Shown here: in pieces, positions 47,783-55,805 of the stretch
How the letters are laid out: each line of letters opens with the position of its first letter
How positions within the stretch are numbered: position 1 is the first letter of the stretch
NCBI RefSeq assembly: GCF_001399455.2
Contig: NZ_LLEI02000021.1
Location: forward strand, 558,001 to 622,000
Reading direction: 5' to 3'
Length of the DNA: 64,000 nt
DNA from: Vibrio bivalvicida
Lineage (GTDB): Bacteria > Pseudomonadota > Gammaproteobacteria > Enterobacterales > Vibrionaceae
The notes under the pieces: generated by a model
What the model was told of the DNA's origin: nothing
Database searches by the model: none
The model's input: only the letters and a program-made list of their open reading frames with translations
Made by a program: the position numbers and the translations under genes

Positions 47783-48367
47783 CTATATCATAGGTAATGT
47801 AGAGCCGACCAATAACCCGGCCATCAGAATATTAAAACTGCGGACACGCAAAGCACTGGTTAGCCAACGCTGAAGTTCTCGGCCTGCCAAAATCCAAAAT
47901 GAACCAGATGGGAAGTTGACCAACAAAAAGGTCGCGGAAATGATCAGTAATTCCATCCACCCGCCACCATTGCTATATAGAGTGACTGAACTTAGCGCCA
48001 TAGACCAACCTTTTGGGTTTACCCACTGAAAACTGGCTGCCCCTAGGAATGTCATAGGGCGAAAATTATCGACGTCTTTTGCGCGTCCACTTAACGCGAT
48101 TTTAACCGCCAAATAAGCAAGATAAGCCAAACTAACATACTTCAACACAAGGTGAGCGATTGGGTAAGCTTCAAACACCGCTGACAAGCCAAGCCCGACA
48201 AGCAAGACCATAAACGCAAAACCAAATGCGATTCCGCACATGTGAGGTAACGTACGCATATAGCCAACATTTGCACCTGAAGTCATTAGCATTAAGTTAT
48301 TTGGCCCTGGAGTAAAGGTCGAGACAAAGGCAAATATCACAAGGGCAGTGAGTTGTTCGAATTCCAT
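47783..48367 (-). CDS. LysE/RhtB-family amino acid exporter
   Basis: 194 aa from the ATG at 48367 with AGGA upstream; a longer read-through frame to 48460 has no ribosome site. The signature TPGPNNLMLMTSGANVG near residues 18-34 is that of the LysE translocators, and the hydrophobic profile has about 6 TMs. It exports amino acids. The divergent Lrp/AsnC gene 145 bp away is its likely regulator, a common pairing. Confidence 0.88.
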   Translation of the reverse strand: MEFEQLTALVIFAFVSTFTPGPNNLMLMTSGANVGYMRTLPHMCGIAFGFAFMVLLVGLGLSAVFEAYPIAHLVLKYVSLAYLAYLAVKIALSGRAKDVDNFRPMTFLGAASFQWVNPKGWSMALSSVTLYSNGGGWMELLIISATFLLVNFPSGSFWILAGRELQRWLTSALRVRSFNILMAGLLVGSTLPMI

Positions 48368-48512
48368 CAGATTTCCTATTTGTATAGTGAAAGCAATAAT
48401 ATTGCGTAGTAACGCTTGTCTTGACCGGTCAACCATTATATTAGGTGGAATTGTGCGCAATTATGTGTTTATCTTCGAACGATTAGGACTAATTGCGCAA
48501 TAAAGGTGAGAA

Positions 48513-48953
48513 ATGGATAAGTTCGACGAAAGAATATTGCAAGAACTCAAAAGAGACGGAAGAATCTCCAATGTGGAGCTAGCAGAGCGTATTGGTTTAT
48601 CAGCTTCAGCCACTCTCAGGCGAGTCCAAGATCTTGAAAAACGCGAGGTGATTAAAGGCTATCGAGTCATGCTTGATAATAGCCAACTTGGTGTCGGCTT
48701 TGTCGCTTATGTCTCTATCGGCCTTGCCAGTCATCGAAAACAAGCCCAGCTAGAGTTCGAAGAACACGTCAGATTCGTTGATGAAGTCGTTGAGTGCCAC
48801 AACATCACAGGCGCTAACGAGTATTTGCTTCGAGTCGAGACCAAGGATTTGCCAAGTTACAAGAAGTTTCACGCGGACGTGTTGGGTGAGTGCGCTCAAG
48901 TACAGTCAATCACAACTATGGTGGTTATGGATTCGCCCAAAGATGAGCGCTAG
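48513..48953 (+). CDS. Lrp/AsnC-family regulator
   Basis: 146 aa. N-terminal HTH (DERILQELKRDGRISNVELAERIGLSASATLRRVQDLEKREVIKGYR) and a C-terminal RAM domain with VECHNITGANEYLLRVETKD. Divergent from the LysE exporter gene, it likely controls it in response to an amino acid. Ribosome site AAAGGTGAG precedes the ATG. Confidence 0.9.
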   Translation: MDKFDERILQELKRDGRISNVELAERIGLSASATLRRVQDLEKREVIKGYRVMLDNSQLGVGFVAYVSIGLASHRKQAQLEFEEHVRFVDEVVECHNITGANEYLLRVETKDLPSYKKFHADVLGECAQVQSITTMVVMDSPKDER

Positions 48954-49152
48954 GTTTTTATAATCATGATTGTATTGCGTTTGTATTAAGTTTAACTGAT
49001 TGATTTTATTTATTTTATTGTAATCAATTATCAATATAATCGACATTTAATCGTAATTGATTAGCAATCAAAACGTCATTCTGCCCATCTAATTTATCTC
49101 GCATCAACAGTTCGAGCACAGAAGCTCATTCTAAATGTAAAGGGTAAATAAG

Positions 49153-50148
49153 ATGAAAAAAACAGTGGCAGCGTCTGCAGTATTTGCAGCACTAGTATCG
49201 GGTTCTTCACTTGCAGCAACAGTGTACAAAGCTGATGGTACTGATCTTAAAGTTGGTGGTCGCGTAGAGTTTCGTGGTGACTTTATTGGTACAAGTAAAG
49301 GTGCGGAGATTAAAGGCACGATGGATGACAGCACTCGTGCACGTCTAAATCTGAAAGGTAAATCTGAGATTACTGAGGGTATGTCGGCTTTTGGTGTATA
49401 TGAAGCAGAGCAAGATACGGGTAAAGATGAGTTTGAAAACCGTTACATGTACGCAGGTCTAGATTTTGATGGTCATGCACTGTCGTTTGGTCGCCAAGAC
49501 ATGGCGGCTGTTATCGTTTCAGACTTGACAGATATCACGGAGTTCTCTGGTGTTCAGCAGGTTATCAACTCCGCTAGCGATAAAGAAGACAGCGTAATCG
49601 CTTACCGCGGCGCGTTTGATGCGTTCCAACTAGAAGCTACTTACCAAGCAAAAAGTGATGAAGACACTGATGGGTATGGCATCTCAGGCCTTTATTCTGC
49701 GCCTTTTGGTCTGGATTTTGGCTTGGCTTTCTCTGGTGCTGATTTAGGTAAAGGCTTGGGCAGTCAATCACAGATTCTAGGCGGGCTAGGTTACACACTA
49801 GAATCACTATATCTAGGTGCAACCTACTCAGTGGGTGACCTTGACGACAAGGCAACTGGTACAACCGACAAAGAGTTCAAAGCACTGGAAGTTGCGGCAC
49901 AATATAAGTTTACTAAACAGTTTTCAGCCGCAGTACTTTATACAAACCAAGAAAATGAAGCAGCAGATGGCACCAAAGCGGACAAAACTGATGGTGTTGA
50001 AGTCGTAGGTTACTACAAATTCAATGGTAACTTCCGTACTTATGTTTCCTACTTTTCAAACGGCATTAAGTCGACAGATGCAGACGCAGATGGTTTTAAA
50101 GACACGGGTGAAGATACACTTCGCTTAGGTGTTCGTTACGACTTCTAA
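49153..50148 (+). CDS. Outer-membrane porin (OmpU-like)
   Basis: 331 aa. Signal peptide 1-21 (cut after SLA). Beta-barrel character with many alternating strands (LKVGGRVEFRGDFIG, FENRYMYAGLDFD, ALSFGRQDM) and a C-terminal Phe (LRLGVRYDF) that is the usual BAM signal. It resembles Gram-negative trimeric porins of Vibrio, but the loops are short. It allows diffusion of small solutes. A terminator follows. Confidence 0.9.
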   Translation: MKKTVAASAVFAALVSGSSLAATVYKADGTDLKVGGRVEFRGDFIGTSKGAEIKGTMDDSTRARLNLKGKSEITEGMSAFGVYEAEQDTGKDEFENRYMYAGLDFDGHALSFGRQDMAAVIVSDLTDITEFSGVQQVINSASDKEDSVIAYRGAFDAFQLEATYQAKSDEDTDGYGISGLYSAPFGLDFGLAFSGADLGKGLGSQSQILGGLGYTLESLYLGATYSVGDLDDKATGTTDKEFKALEVAAQYKFTKQFSAAVLYTNQENEAADGTKADKTDGVEVVGYYKFNGNFRTYVSYFSNGIKSTDADADGFKDTGEDTLRLGVRYDF

Positions 50149-50180
50149 ACACAGAGTTGCCTGAAATTCTGTCTCGTTGG

Positions 50181-50201
50181 CCAAGCACTCGCTTGGACTT
50201 T
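50181..50201 (+). terminator. Porin terminator
   Basis: CCAAGC (50181-50186) pairs with GCTTGG (50191-50196), then ACTTTTTG. Confidence 0.65.
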
Positions 50202-50556
50202 TTGTTGTTTAAGCTGTCATCACTAAATTGAGTAGCGAAAGTAGCTTATTAAGACTGCTTCTTGGTGTTTTTGATAAATTTCTTGGAATACATGGCGATG
50301 AAAAAGCAATAAAATGTGACCTTGGATTTGAATAAGAGGATGCAAAAACGCAGTTTGCTCAGATATTAGTCAGTATTGTAACGAAAAGGATTGCGCAAAC
50401 GGTTAGCAGGCTTTGAGTTAAGTAGTTGTTTTTAAGGAAGAAGAGCTAAAATTTGCTGAGAAAGGAGTAACTTAGGTATGCAACTTAGCCGAACTGTATC
50501 ACAAAAAAATTAGAAATATCAGTCTTGCGGGAAATAAATCACGACCTATAATGCTG

Positions 50557-50623
50557 AAAACCGGAGCGTCTGCCAACGCTCCGGTTTTTTTGTGTCCGAA
50601 ACTCAGTAAAGCGTCTGCCAACG
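50557..50623 (+). promoter_or_regulatory. Twin stem-loop leader of guaC (probable attenuator)
   Basis: Hairpin 1 is AAAACCGGAGCG (50557-50568), loop TCTGCCAA, CGCTCCGGTTTT (50577-50588) and a T-run: an intrinsic terminator placed at the predicted +1. Hairpin 2 (about 50606-50628) is GTAAAgCG, the same loop TCTGCCAA, then CGTTTAC. The 13-mer GCGTCTGCCAACG is repeated exactly at 50566-50578 and 50611-50623. Different stems with one loop suggest a recognised RNA motif. Confidence 0.55.
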
Positions 50624-50671
50624 TTTACCGAAAACGCACGACACGTAAATTTGCTTATAGGAAAATTTATC

Positions 50672-51715
50672 ATGCGTATCGAACAAGAACTTAAGTTAGG
50701 CTTTAAAGATGTACTATTCCGCCCGAAGCGTTCTACTCTTAAAAGTCGTTCTCAAGTTGAATTAACCCGCAATTTTACATTCAAGCATAGTGGTCGTCAA
50801 TGGTCTGGCACACCAGTAATTGCAGCAAACATGGATTCAGTCGGCAGCTTCGAAATGGCGAAGGCTCTAGCTGAACATGGCGTGATGACAGCAATTCACA
50901 AGCATTACACCGTAGATCAATGGGCTGACTTCGTAAAATCAGCTGATCAAAACACACTGAACAACGTGTTTGTGTCTACTGGTACTTCAGATGTTGATTT
51001 CGAAAAAACAAAAGAAATCATGGCGCTATCTGAAGATCTTATCTTCATCTGTATCGATATCGCGAACGGTTACTCAGAGCATTTAGTTGAGTACGTAGAG
51101 CGCGTTCGTGCTGCATTCCCAAATAAAGTGATCTCTGCGGGTAACGTTGTAACAGGCGACATGTGTGAAGAGCTAATTCTAGCAGGTGCAGACATCGTTA
51201 AAGTGGGTATTGGCCCAGGCTCTGTGTGTACCACTCGCGTTAAGACAGGTGTTGGTTATCCTCAGCTTTCTGCAATCATCGAATGTGGTGATGCTGCGCA
51301 TGGCTTAGGCGGTATGATCATTGGTGACGGTGGTTGTTCATGTGCGGGAGATGTTTCAAAAGCCTTCGGCGGCGGCGCTGACTTCGTTATGCTAGGCGGT
51401 ATGCTTGCAGGCCATGAAGAGTCAGGCGGTGAAGTGATTGAGCAAGACGGTAAGATGCTCATGAAGTTCTACGGCATGTCTTCTCAGTCTGCGATGGACA
51501 AGCACTCAGGTGGTGTGGCTAAGTACCGCGCAGCCGAAGGAAAAACCGTACTATTGCCATACCGCGGCAGCGTTCACGGCACTATCTCTGACATCCTTGG
51601 TGGTGTTCGTTCAACTTGTACATACGTAGGCGCAGCAAAGCTTAAAGAGCTAACTAAGCGTACGACTTTCATCCGTGTACAAGAGCAAGAGAACAACGTT
51701 TTCGGTAAAGAGTAA
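50672..51715 (+). CDS. guaC: GMP reductase
   Basis: 347 aa from the ATG at 50672 (TAGGAAAA ribosome site), the same length as E. coli GuaC and collinear with it ([27 protein letters not shown]). The catalytic Cys is in [15 protein letters not shown] (about 180-194), and flap and cofactor motifs are intact. It converts GMP to IMP with NADPH, balancing purine nucleotides. Its leader carries a probable attenuator. A mobile element begins right after its terminator. Confidence 0.97.
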   Translation: MRIEQELKLGFKDVLFRPKRSTLKSRSQVELTRNFTFKHSGRQWSGTPVIAANMDSVGSFEMAKALAEHGVMTAIHKHYTVDQWADFVKSADQNTLNNVFVSTGTSDVDFEKTKEIMALSEDLIFICIDIANGYSEHLVEYVERVRAAFPNKVISAGNVVTGDMCEELILAGADIVKVGIGPGSVCTTRVKTGVGYPQLSAIIECGDAAHGLGGMIIGDGGCSCAGDVSKAFGGGADFVMLGGMLAGHEESGGEVIEQDGKMLMKFYGMSSQSAMDKHSGGVAKYRAAEGKTVLLPYRGSVHGTISDILGGVRSTCTYVGAAKLKELTKRTTFIRVQEQENNVFGKE

Positions 51716-51747
51716 TTCGATAACTCTTCGGAAAATACGAACTATCA

Positions 51748-51774
51748 AGAGCCGCTTTTAGCGGCTCTTTTTTT
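51748..51774 (+). terminator. guaC terminator at the mobile-element border
   Basis: AGAGCCGC (51748-51755), loop TTTTA, GCGGCTCT (51761-51768), then six or more T. It is the last backbone feature before the integrase and a plausible attB/attL region. Confidence 0.88.
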
Positions 51775-51790
51775 GCCTGAAAATCGTAAA

Positions 51791-51836
51791 GTGGCGACAA
51801 AGTGGCGACAGTCAGCGAAAAAATTTTTGTGGCGAC
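51791..51836. repeat. Three GTGGCGAC repeats, candidate integrase arm/att region
   Basis: GTGGCGAC occurs at 51791-51798, 51802-51809 and 51829-51836, between the guaC terminator and the integrase stop codon (51839). Such short direct repeats next to a tyrosine integrase gene are typical arm-type or attL sites. No right-hand partner is seen in the window. Confidence 0.5.
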
Positions 51837-51838
51837 GA

Positions 51839-52870
51839 CTACAAGTTAGCGAGTGGGTTGTGAGTGATAGCTTCTGATAGGTGATCTGGGGCGAAGTGAG
51901 CATAGCGCATTGTCATACTGATATCTGCATGACCAAGGATATCTCGCAATACCAAAATGTTGCCACCATTCATCATAAAGTGGCTGGCGAATGAATGGCG
52001 TAGAACGTGCGAAGCTTGGCCAGAGGGTAGGGTAATGCCGAGTTTATTCTTAAGGATGTAGCAAAAGGGCGTGTAGCACTCTTCGAACAACTTACCTGAG
52101 GTTGGCTTATAGATCTCACGATAAAGCTCTTCAGTGATAGGTACAGAGCGATTCTTCTTAGTTTTAGTGTTGGTATAGGTGACTTTGTATTGAGTGAGCT
52201 GAGAGCCGTTAAGTTGCGCTGCCTCGTTCCAACGTGCACCGGTGGCAAGGCAAAGCTTAACTATCTTTATCATATCCTCTCTAGTGTGCAGAGCGACTAA
52301 TTCCAATAGCAGGGCGATTTGCTCTTTATGTAAGAAAGCCATGCTACGCTCGTGATCTTTAAAGGGCTTAACATCCTCAATAGGGTTGGGGAGTTTCCAT
52401 TCTCCCAGTTCCTTCAGCTTACTGAAAACAGCTTTAAACCTAGCGAGCTCTGAGTTCAGCGTAGCGATACTCGGCGCGCCTTTTTGCCAACGGTCATCAA
52501 CAAAGCTGATTTGCCCATGCATTCGCTGACTGCGAAACTCTGAATACAACCTAGCGTTGAGAAGGGTAGCTAGTGGGTTATCCATAGCATCACACATCTT
52601 TTGCAGTTTGCTATAAATTACAGCTCCGTTAGCGAGCGTTGCACCATAGCGCGTAAACCAAATGTCGATAAGCTCTGTTAACCTTCTATGATCAGGCTTA
52701 TCGCCTTCCCAAGGCTTGTCCTCAACTTCACGCATGACAAACCGCTCGTAGGCAGCTGCTTCACCTTTGGTGGCGAATCGCTTTCTTAATCGCTTACCAG
52801 AACGACCATTTGGGTAGCATTCACATAACCAAGGTTTTTTAGAACCATCTTTTAAGTTGCGGATAGACAT
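51839..52870 (-). CDS. Phage tyrosine integrase (K139/P2-like)
   Basis: 343 aa from the ATG at 52870, start MSIRNLKDGSKKPWLCECYP as in K139-like Vibrio phage integrases; a longer frame runs upstream without support. The catalytic domain has GARWNEAAQL (Arg), HVLRHSFASHF (His-x-x-Arg) and LGHADISMTMRYAHF (His and the nucleophile Tyr). It mediates site-specific recombination at the guaC end. Its promoter is well formed (minus 35 TTGTGC 52925-52930, 17-bp spacer, minus 10 TATACT 52902-52907 on the minus strand) and is overlapped by a perfect LexA box. Confidence 0.95.
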   Translation of the reverse strand: MSIRNLKDGSKKPWLCECYPNGRSGKRLRKRFATKGEAAAYERFVMREVEDKPWEGDKPDHRRLTELIDIWFTRYGATLANGAVIYSKLQKMCDAMDNPLATLLNARLYSEFRSQRMHGQISFVDDRWQKGAPSIATLNSELARFKAVFSKLKELGEWKLPNPIEDVKPFKDHERSMAFLHKEQIALLLELVALHTREDMIKIVKLCLATGARWNEAAQLNGSQLTQYKVTYTNTKTKKNRSVPITEELYREIYKPTSGKLFEECYTPFCYILKNKLGITLPSGQASHVLRHSFASHFMMNGGNILVLRDILGHADISMTMRYAHFAPDHLSEAITHNPLANL

Positions 52871-52887
52871 AGCAAGATCTAAAGTAA

Positions 52888-52903
52888 CTGTATGTATAAA
52901 CAG
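52888..52903. promoter_or_regulatory. LexA (SOS) box at the integrase promoter
   Basis: CTGTATGTATAAACAG is a perfect CTGT-N8-ACAG operator. It overlaps the minus 10 (52902-52907) and the start of transcription of the integrase, 18 bp upstream of the ATG. Confidence 0.8.
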
Positions 52904-52986
52904 TATAAATCGAGCTAATACGTAGCACAATGTTTAAAAACGGTTGAAGGGCACATGTTTTTCACTGCATAAGTTACGCTATTTCA

Positions 52987-53400
52987 ATGAGTTCGAGTAA
53001 GCATCCACTGGACTTAAAGATGTACAAATCAATTCATGTAAGTGCTGGAAACAGCATCTTCAAAATCAACGCTGATGGACCTGCCTCGTTTAACAAAAGG
53101 AACAGTGGAAAGGTAACTGCTCTCCTGAGGCGAGGTAACCAGTTTTCTGCTCCGTTTGGTGGTTTTATAGAAGCAGGGAACATAATTGGTCTTCAGCGCG
53201 TAAAATTGATTAATGTAAAGCATTTGTGTACAGACGCTGATGCGGAGGTAGTTGAGTACGTAATTCACAAAAACCATTATGTGGTCGGAACCTACCGAAA
53301 TCAGAGGCTTTACATTCTATTGTTTGAAGGTCAACCCAAGCATTACAAAGTGAAAGATATAGTCGAAGATGGGAAAAACAATGTAATTGACTTGTTTTGA
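52987..53400 (+). CDS. Unknown protein of the mobile element (137 aa)
   Basis: 137 aa from ATG 52987, or 126 aa from ATG 53020. Neither has a clear ribosome site. The sequence is basic at first (KRNSGKVTALLRRG), with beta-like stretches (HYVVGTYRNQRLYILLFEG). No motif or family recognised. It is divergent from the integrase (start-to-start gap about 115 bp), so it may be an accessory or regulatory protein of the element. Confidence 0.55.
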   Translation: MSSSKHPLDLKMYKSIHVSAGNSIFKINADGPASFNKRNSGKVTALLRRGNQFSAPFGGFIEAGNIIGLQRVKLINVKHLCTDADAEVVEYVIHKNHYVVGTYRNQRLYILLFEGQPKHYKVKDIVEDGKNNVIDLF

Positions 53401-53530
53401 AGCAAAATTGCGCTGCTTTTGATATGTAGCTCTTCATCATGTCTACAATAATTTGATGATCATTATTACTATTTATTGTTTCATCTCACCCTTGTATCCA
53501 ATTGACTTAATTTGTTTATTATTGTTAATG

Positions 53531-53580
53531 CTGTTAATAAAAACAGCATGTTTGTATATACAGCTTTCGTGTAGTATAAC
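53531..53580 (+). promoter_or_regulatory. Tandem LexA boxes over the promoter of the 377-aa gene
   Basis: CTGTTAATAAAAACAG (53531-53546) is a perfect CTGT-N8-ACAG box inside a longer inverted repeat (ATGCTGTT/AACAGCAT). ATGTTTGTATATACAG (53548-53563) is a one-mismatch second box. A promoter overlaps box 2: minus 35 TTGTAT (53552-53557), 17-bp spacer, minus 10 TATAAC (53575-53580). Tandem boxes are typical of tightly repressed SOS genes such as colicins. Confidence 0.75.
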
Positions 53581-53618
53581 GTTAGACAATGCTTACAACT
53601 GTAATGAGAGTGTATCTT

Positions 53619-54752
53619 ATGAAATCAGAAAAACCTCGGAATCCTATACAGTTTATTCGCCCAAACCGAGACTATCACGCGCCCCCTGCTAACTTGACTG
53701 TATTTCATGCGCTTCAAAAGGTGAGAAGTAAGAAATTGGTCCAAGTGCTGCTGGATAATTGTTCGATTCAACGGATGGAAAGGATCTATGAGTATGCTGA
53801 TAGTAAAAAGAGAGAAGCTACAAAAGAAGATGTAAAACTCTTTGGGTTAGCTCCATTATTAGAGTTACTTGAAAATGCCCCAATTGTAATAAGTGCTAGT
53901 GGGCTATGTGAGATGCCAGGAGGAAAGGTAGGTAAGGCACATCGTGCGTATGAAAGATTTTGTGCACAGTTTTGGCCTACCCACAGCGATGATAAAGCTG
54001 CTACTCACCATGCTGTACAAAAAGAGTCAATTGAGAAAAAAGTTAACTTTAATGAGCTCGATAATGATGCGCGAAGAGGTTATGGTCTGGCTTATCTAGC
54101 GTTCATGCATTATCAACAAATTTATCGTTGTTTTGGAAAACTCTCTCCAGAAAAGAAGTTTGAAGCTTATCTTTATGGAATGATTGAATATATTGATGTC
54201 CTTAGTGCGTTTGAGTTAGAAGTCGTTAAGTATTTGTTTTGGGATCCATCGCCTAAGGTTCTGGAAGGCTTGCCAATGAGCACAAGAAAGCGAAAGCAAT
54301 TGATAAAACGAAACTTCGGAGGAGCTGGAACTAGAATCGAAAAGTGCCGCGAATTGGCGTTTGATCGAGCTATGGATGTGAATTGGTTGATAATGGGGAA
54401 CATATCTGAAGACAACGGAAATGATATAGACGTATTTGGAGAGAGATTTGGTATTGAATGTTGGATAGGGACAACGGATGAAAAACTATTCGATATTTGT
54501 AAAGATATTCACTCTACCCCTGGACCAGATTCTTCCATGAATACTCTAGTCGTGGATCGAGAAGAAGAAATGAGCGAACTACCGTACTGGAGATATGTGG
54601 ATGGGTTAGCTAAAGATGTTCTTTTTCAGCGAAACAGTGGTGAAAAAACGAGAGCCAGAACATTTGATTATTTACCTCGAATTGATGCTGCATTATCAGA
54701 CATTGAGCGAAATCTTATTCGGAAGTTTGATACAATCCATTGTAGTATCTAG
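53619..54752 (+). CDS. Unknown SOS-controlled protein of the mobile element (377 aa)
   Basis: 377 aa from the ATG at 53619, the third Met of a longer frame; GAGAG lies ten bases upstream. There is no signal peptide and no TM. Seen features: FHALQKVRSKKLVQVLLDN near the start, ISASGLCEMPGGKVGKAHRAYERF (about 88-112), aromatic and charged helical regions, and a C-terminal ARTFDYLPRIDAALSDIERNLIRKF helix. No known catalytic motif. It is flanked by its own promoter and terminator and controlled by tandem LexA boxes, so it is probably harmful or useful only under DNA damage, e.g. an effector or lysis-related protein (inference). Confidence 0.7.
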   Translation: MKSEKPRNPIQFIRPNRDYHAPPANLTVFHALQKVRSKKLVQVLLDNCSIQRMERIYEYADSKKREATKEDVKLFGLAPLLELLENAPIVISASGLCEMPGGKVGKAHRAYERFCAQFWPTHSDDKAATHHAVQKESIEKKVNFNELDNDARRGYGLAYLAFMHYQQIYRCFGKLSPEKKFEAYLYGMIEYIDVLSAFELEVVKYLFWDPSPKVLEGLPMSTRKRKQLIKRNFGGAGTRIEKCRELAFDRAMDVNWLIMGNISEDNGNDIDVFGERFGIECWIGTTDEKLFDICKDIHSTPGPDSSMNTLVVDREEEMSELPYWRYVDGLAKDVLFQRNSGEKTRARTFDYLPRIDAALSDIERNLIRKFDTIHCSI

Positions 54753-54753
54753 T

Positions 54754-54783
54754 AAAAAGGCCCCAACACTATGGGGCTTTTTT
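54754..54783. terminator. Bidirectional terminator in the cargo region
   Basis: AAAAAGGCCCC (54754-54764) pairs with GGGGCTTTTTT (54773-54783), with a G bulge. It separates the 377-aa gene (plus) from the HNH gene (minus). Confidence 0.8.
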
Positions 54784-54784
54784 A

Positions 54785-55705
54785 CTAAAAACCGTATGTA
54801 TTTCTGTGCTTTGCTAGGTAGAAGATGTGTTCTTCAGTAAGCCCAGCAATCTTCGTATCTTCGCGAATGCCTAGGGCATTGAGGGTTGCTACTGATAGAT
54901 GTTCACTTATTAAAAGTGAACCGTCATCTGCAAAGGAAATGAGCCCTTTATCAAACAGTTTGTCGACGTTGGGTACGAAAGGAAAACCGTTGTAACCATC
55001 GACCTTTTCATCATCATCGCTTAGTACCCAAGAAACGATGTGAGAAGCTATCAGCAGTTCAGGGAGTGCGACTTTCGTCACGGGACAAGTATTGTTCCAG
55101 ATATCGAGCACTTCATCTCTAAATGCTCCTTGCCCAATACGCGCGTTGGAGCGAGCGCTACGAACACCGCCTTTGATTGCTTTGCGTTTCTTTCTGCGTT
55201 TCGTGCCGCTTGAAAACTTAGAAGGTTGCTTGAGTTGACCCAAGTGAGTACAGTCAATGCTCGACAGTACAATGCTCGCGACACTATTAGGTATGGCAAC
55301 CATATAATTCTGTGCCGCATTTCCATCCACCGTGAAAAGCTTTGGTTCACATTTATCGTTAAAACGTTCGATACTGTGATGTTTAAACTCATCGGTTGAA
55401 ACAGGGCGCTCCAATACAATAAGGTTAACGTCGACCTTGTTGCCTTCTTTCTTCCACTCATCGTAGGTTCTGCTTTCTGGCCTAGGAGCTGGATAAGCGT
55501 CGGCTAATGCCTGGGCAACGTATATGATTCGCTTGTTTTCATGACAAATAATGACATCGTTTTTCTTGATACTGGGTACGTGCCCCCAACCAGCCTTAAC
55601 CGTCTTTTCTCCAGAAGCTGTATAAGTATGAGAAGGCGCCCATAGAAATTTGAAGTCTCGCACCTCTTTGTATGAAACCCCAAGATTGACCCAGTAATAA
55701 GCCAC
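54785..55705 (-). CDS. EVE-HNH endonuclease, likely modification-dependent restriction enzyme
   Basis: 306 aa from GTG 55705, with AAGG six bases upstream; the longer frame to 55918 overlaps the divergent gene. The N-terminal domain (AYYWVNLGVSYKEVRDFKFLWAP, WGHVPSIKKNDVIICHENKRIIYVAQALADAY) looks like an EVE/PUA-like reader of modified bases. The C-terminal HNH_2-type domain has CPVTKVALPELLIASHIVSWVLSDDDEK, DGYNGFPFVPNVDKLFDKGLISF. This fits the EVE-HNH class (such as VcaM4I) that cuts DNA with modified cytosine and can restrict phages with modified genomes. Divergent from the zeta-like kinase gene. Confidence 0.72.
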   Translation of the reverse strand: MAYYWVNLGVSYKEVRDFKFLWAPSHTYTASGEKTVKAGWGHVPSIKKNDVIICHENKRIIYVAQALADAYPAPRPESRTYDEWKKEGNKVDVNLIVLERPVSTDEFKHHSIERFNDKCEPKLFTVDGNAAQNYMVAIPNSVASIVLSSIDCTHLGQLKQPSKFSSGTKRRKKRKAIKGGVRSARSNARIGQGAFRDEVLDIWNNTCPVTKVALPELLIASHIVSWVLSDDDEKVDGYNGFPFVPNVDKLFDKGLISFADDGSLLISEHLSVATLNALGIREDTKIAGLTEEHIFYLAKHRNTYGF

Positions 55706-55805
55706 TACAAACCTTGAAAAATGTATGTAAGTAATTGAGTTATAGATCTTATTGCATAAATACTGTTTGTAGTAAACTGCTTGTGCGAAATGAGGAGCTA
55801 TTAGT

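Larger units (their letters stand above)
50149..50671 (+). other. Long intergenic region with the guaC leader
   Basis: About 520 bp between the porin and guaC. It contains the porin terminator (50181-50201), about 340 bp without gene-like structure, a promoter (minus 35 TTGCGG 50525-50530, 16-bp spacer, minus 10 TATAAT 50547-50552), then a strong terminator-like hairpin at the predicted start of transcription and a second hairpin with the same loop. The guaC ribosome site TAGGAAAA is at 50658-50665. Confidence 0.65.

Noticed and set aside
50393..50408. PurR-like sequence GCGCAAACGGTTAGCA upstream of guaC
   Set aside because: Only about two thirds of the PurR consensus matches and the site is 140 bp above the promoter.
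50521..50671. Purine riboswitch in the guaC leader
   Set aside because: The three-way junction and the conserved loop-loop sequences of purine riboswitches are absent; only two simple stem-loops are seen.
53453..53692. Hydrophobic ORF upstream of the 377-aa gene
   Set aside because: It spans the LexA boxes and promoter and overlaps the real start in another frame; low-complexity AT translation.
55763..55778. Fourth LexA-like box before the zeta-like kinase (CTGTTTGTAGTAAACT)
   Set aside because: The right half reads AACT instead of ACAG, so it does not meet the CTGT-N8-ACAG rule.
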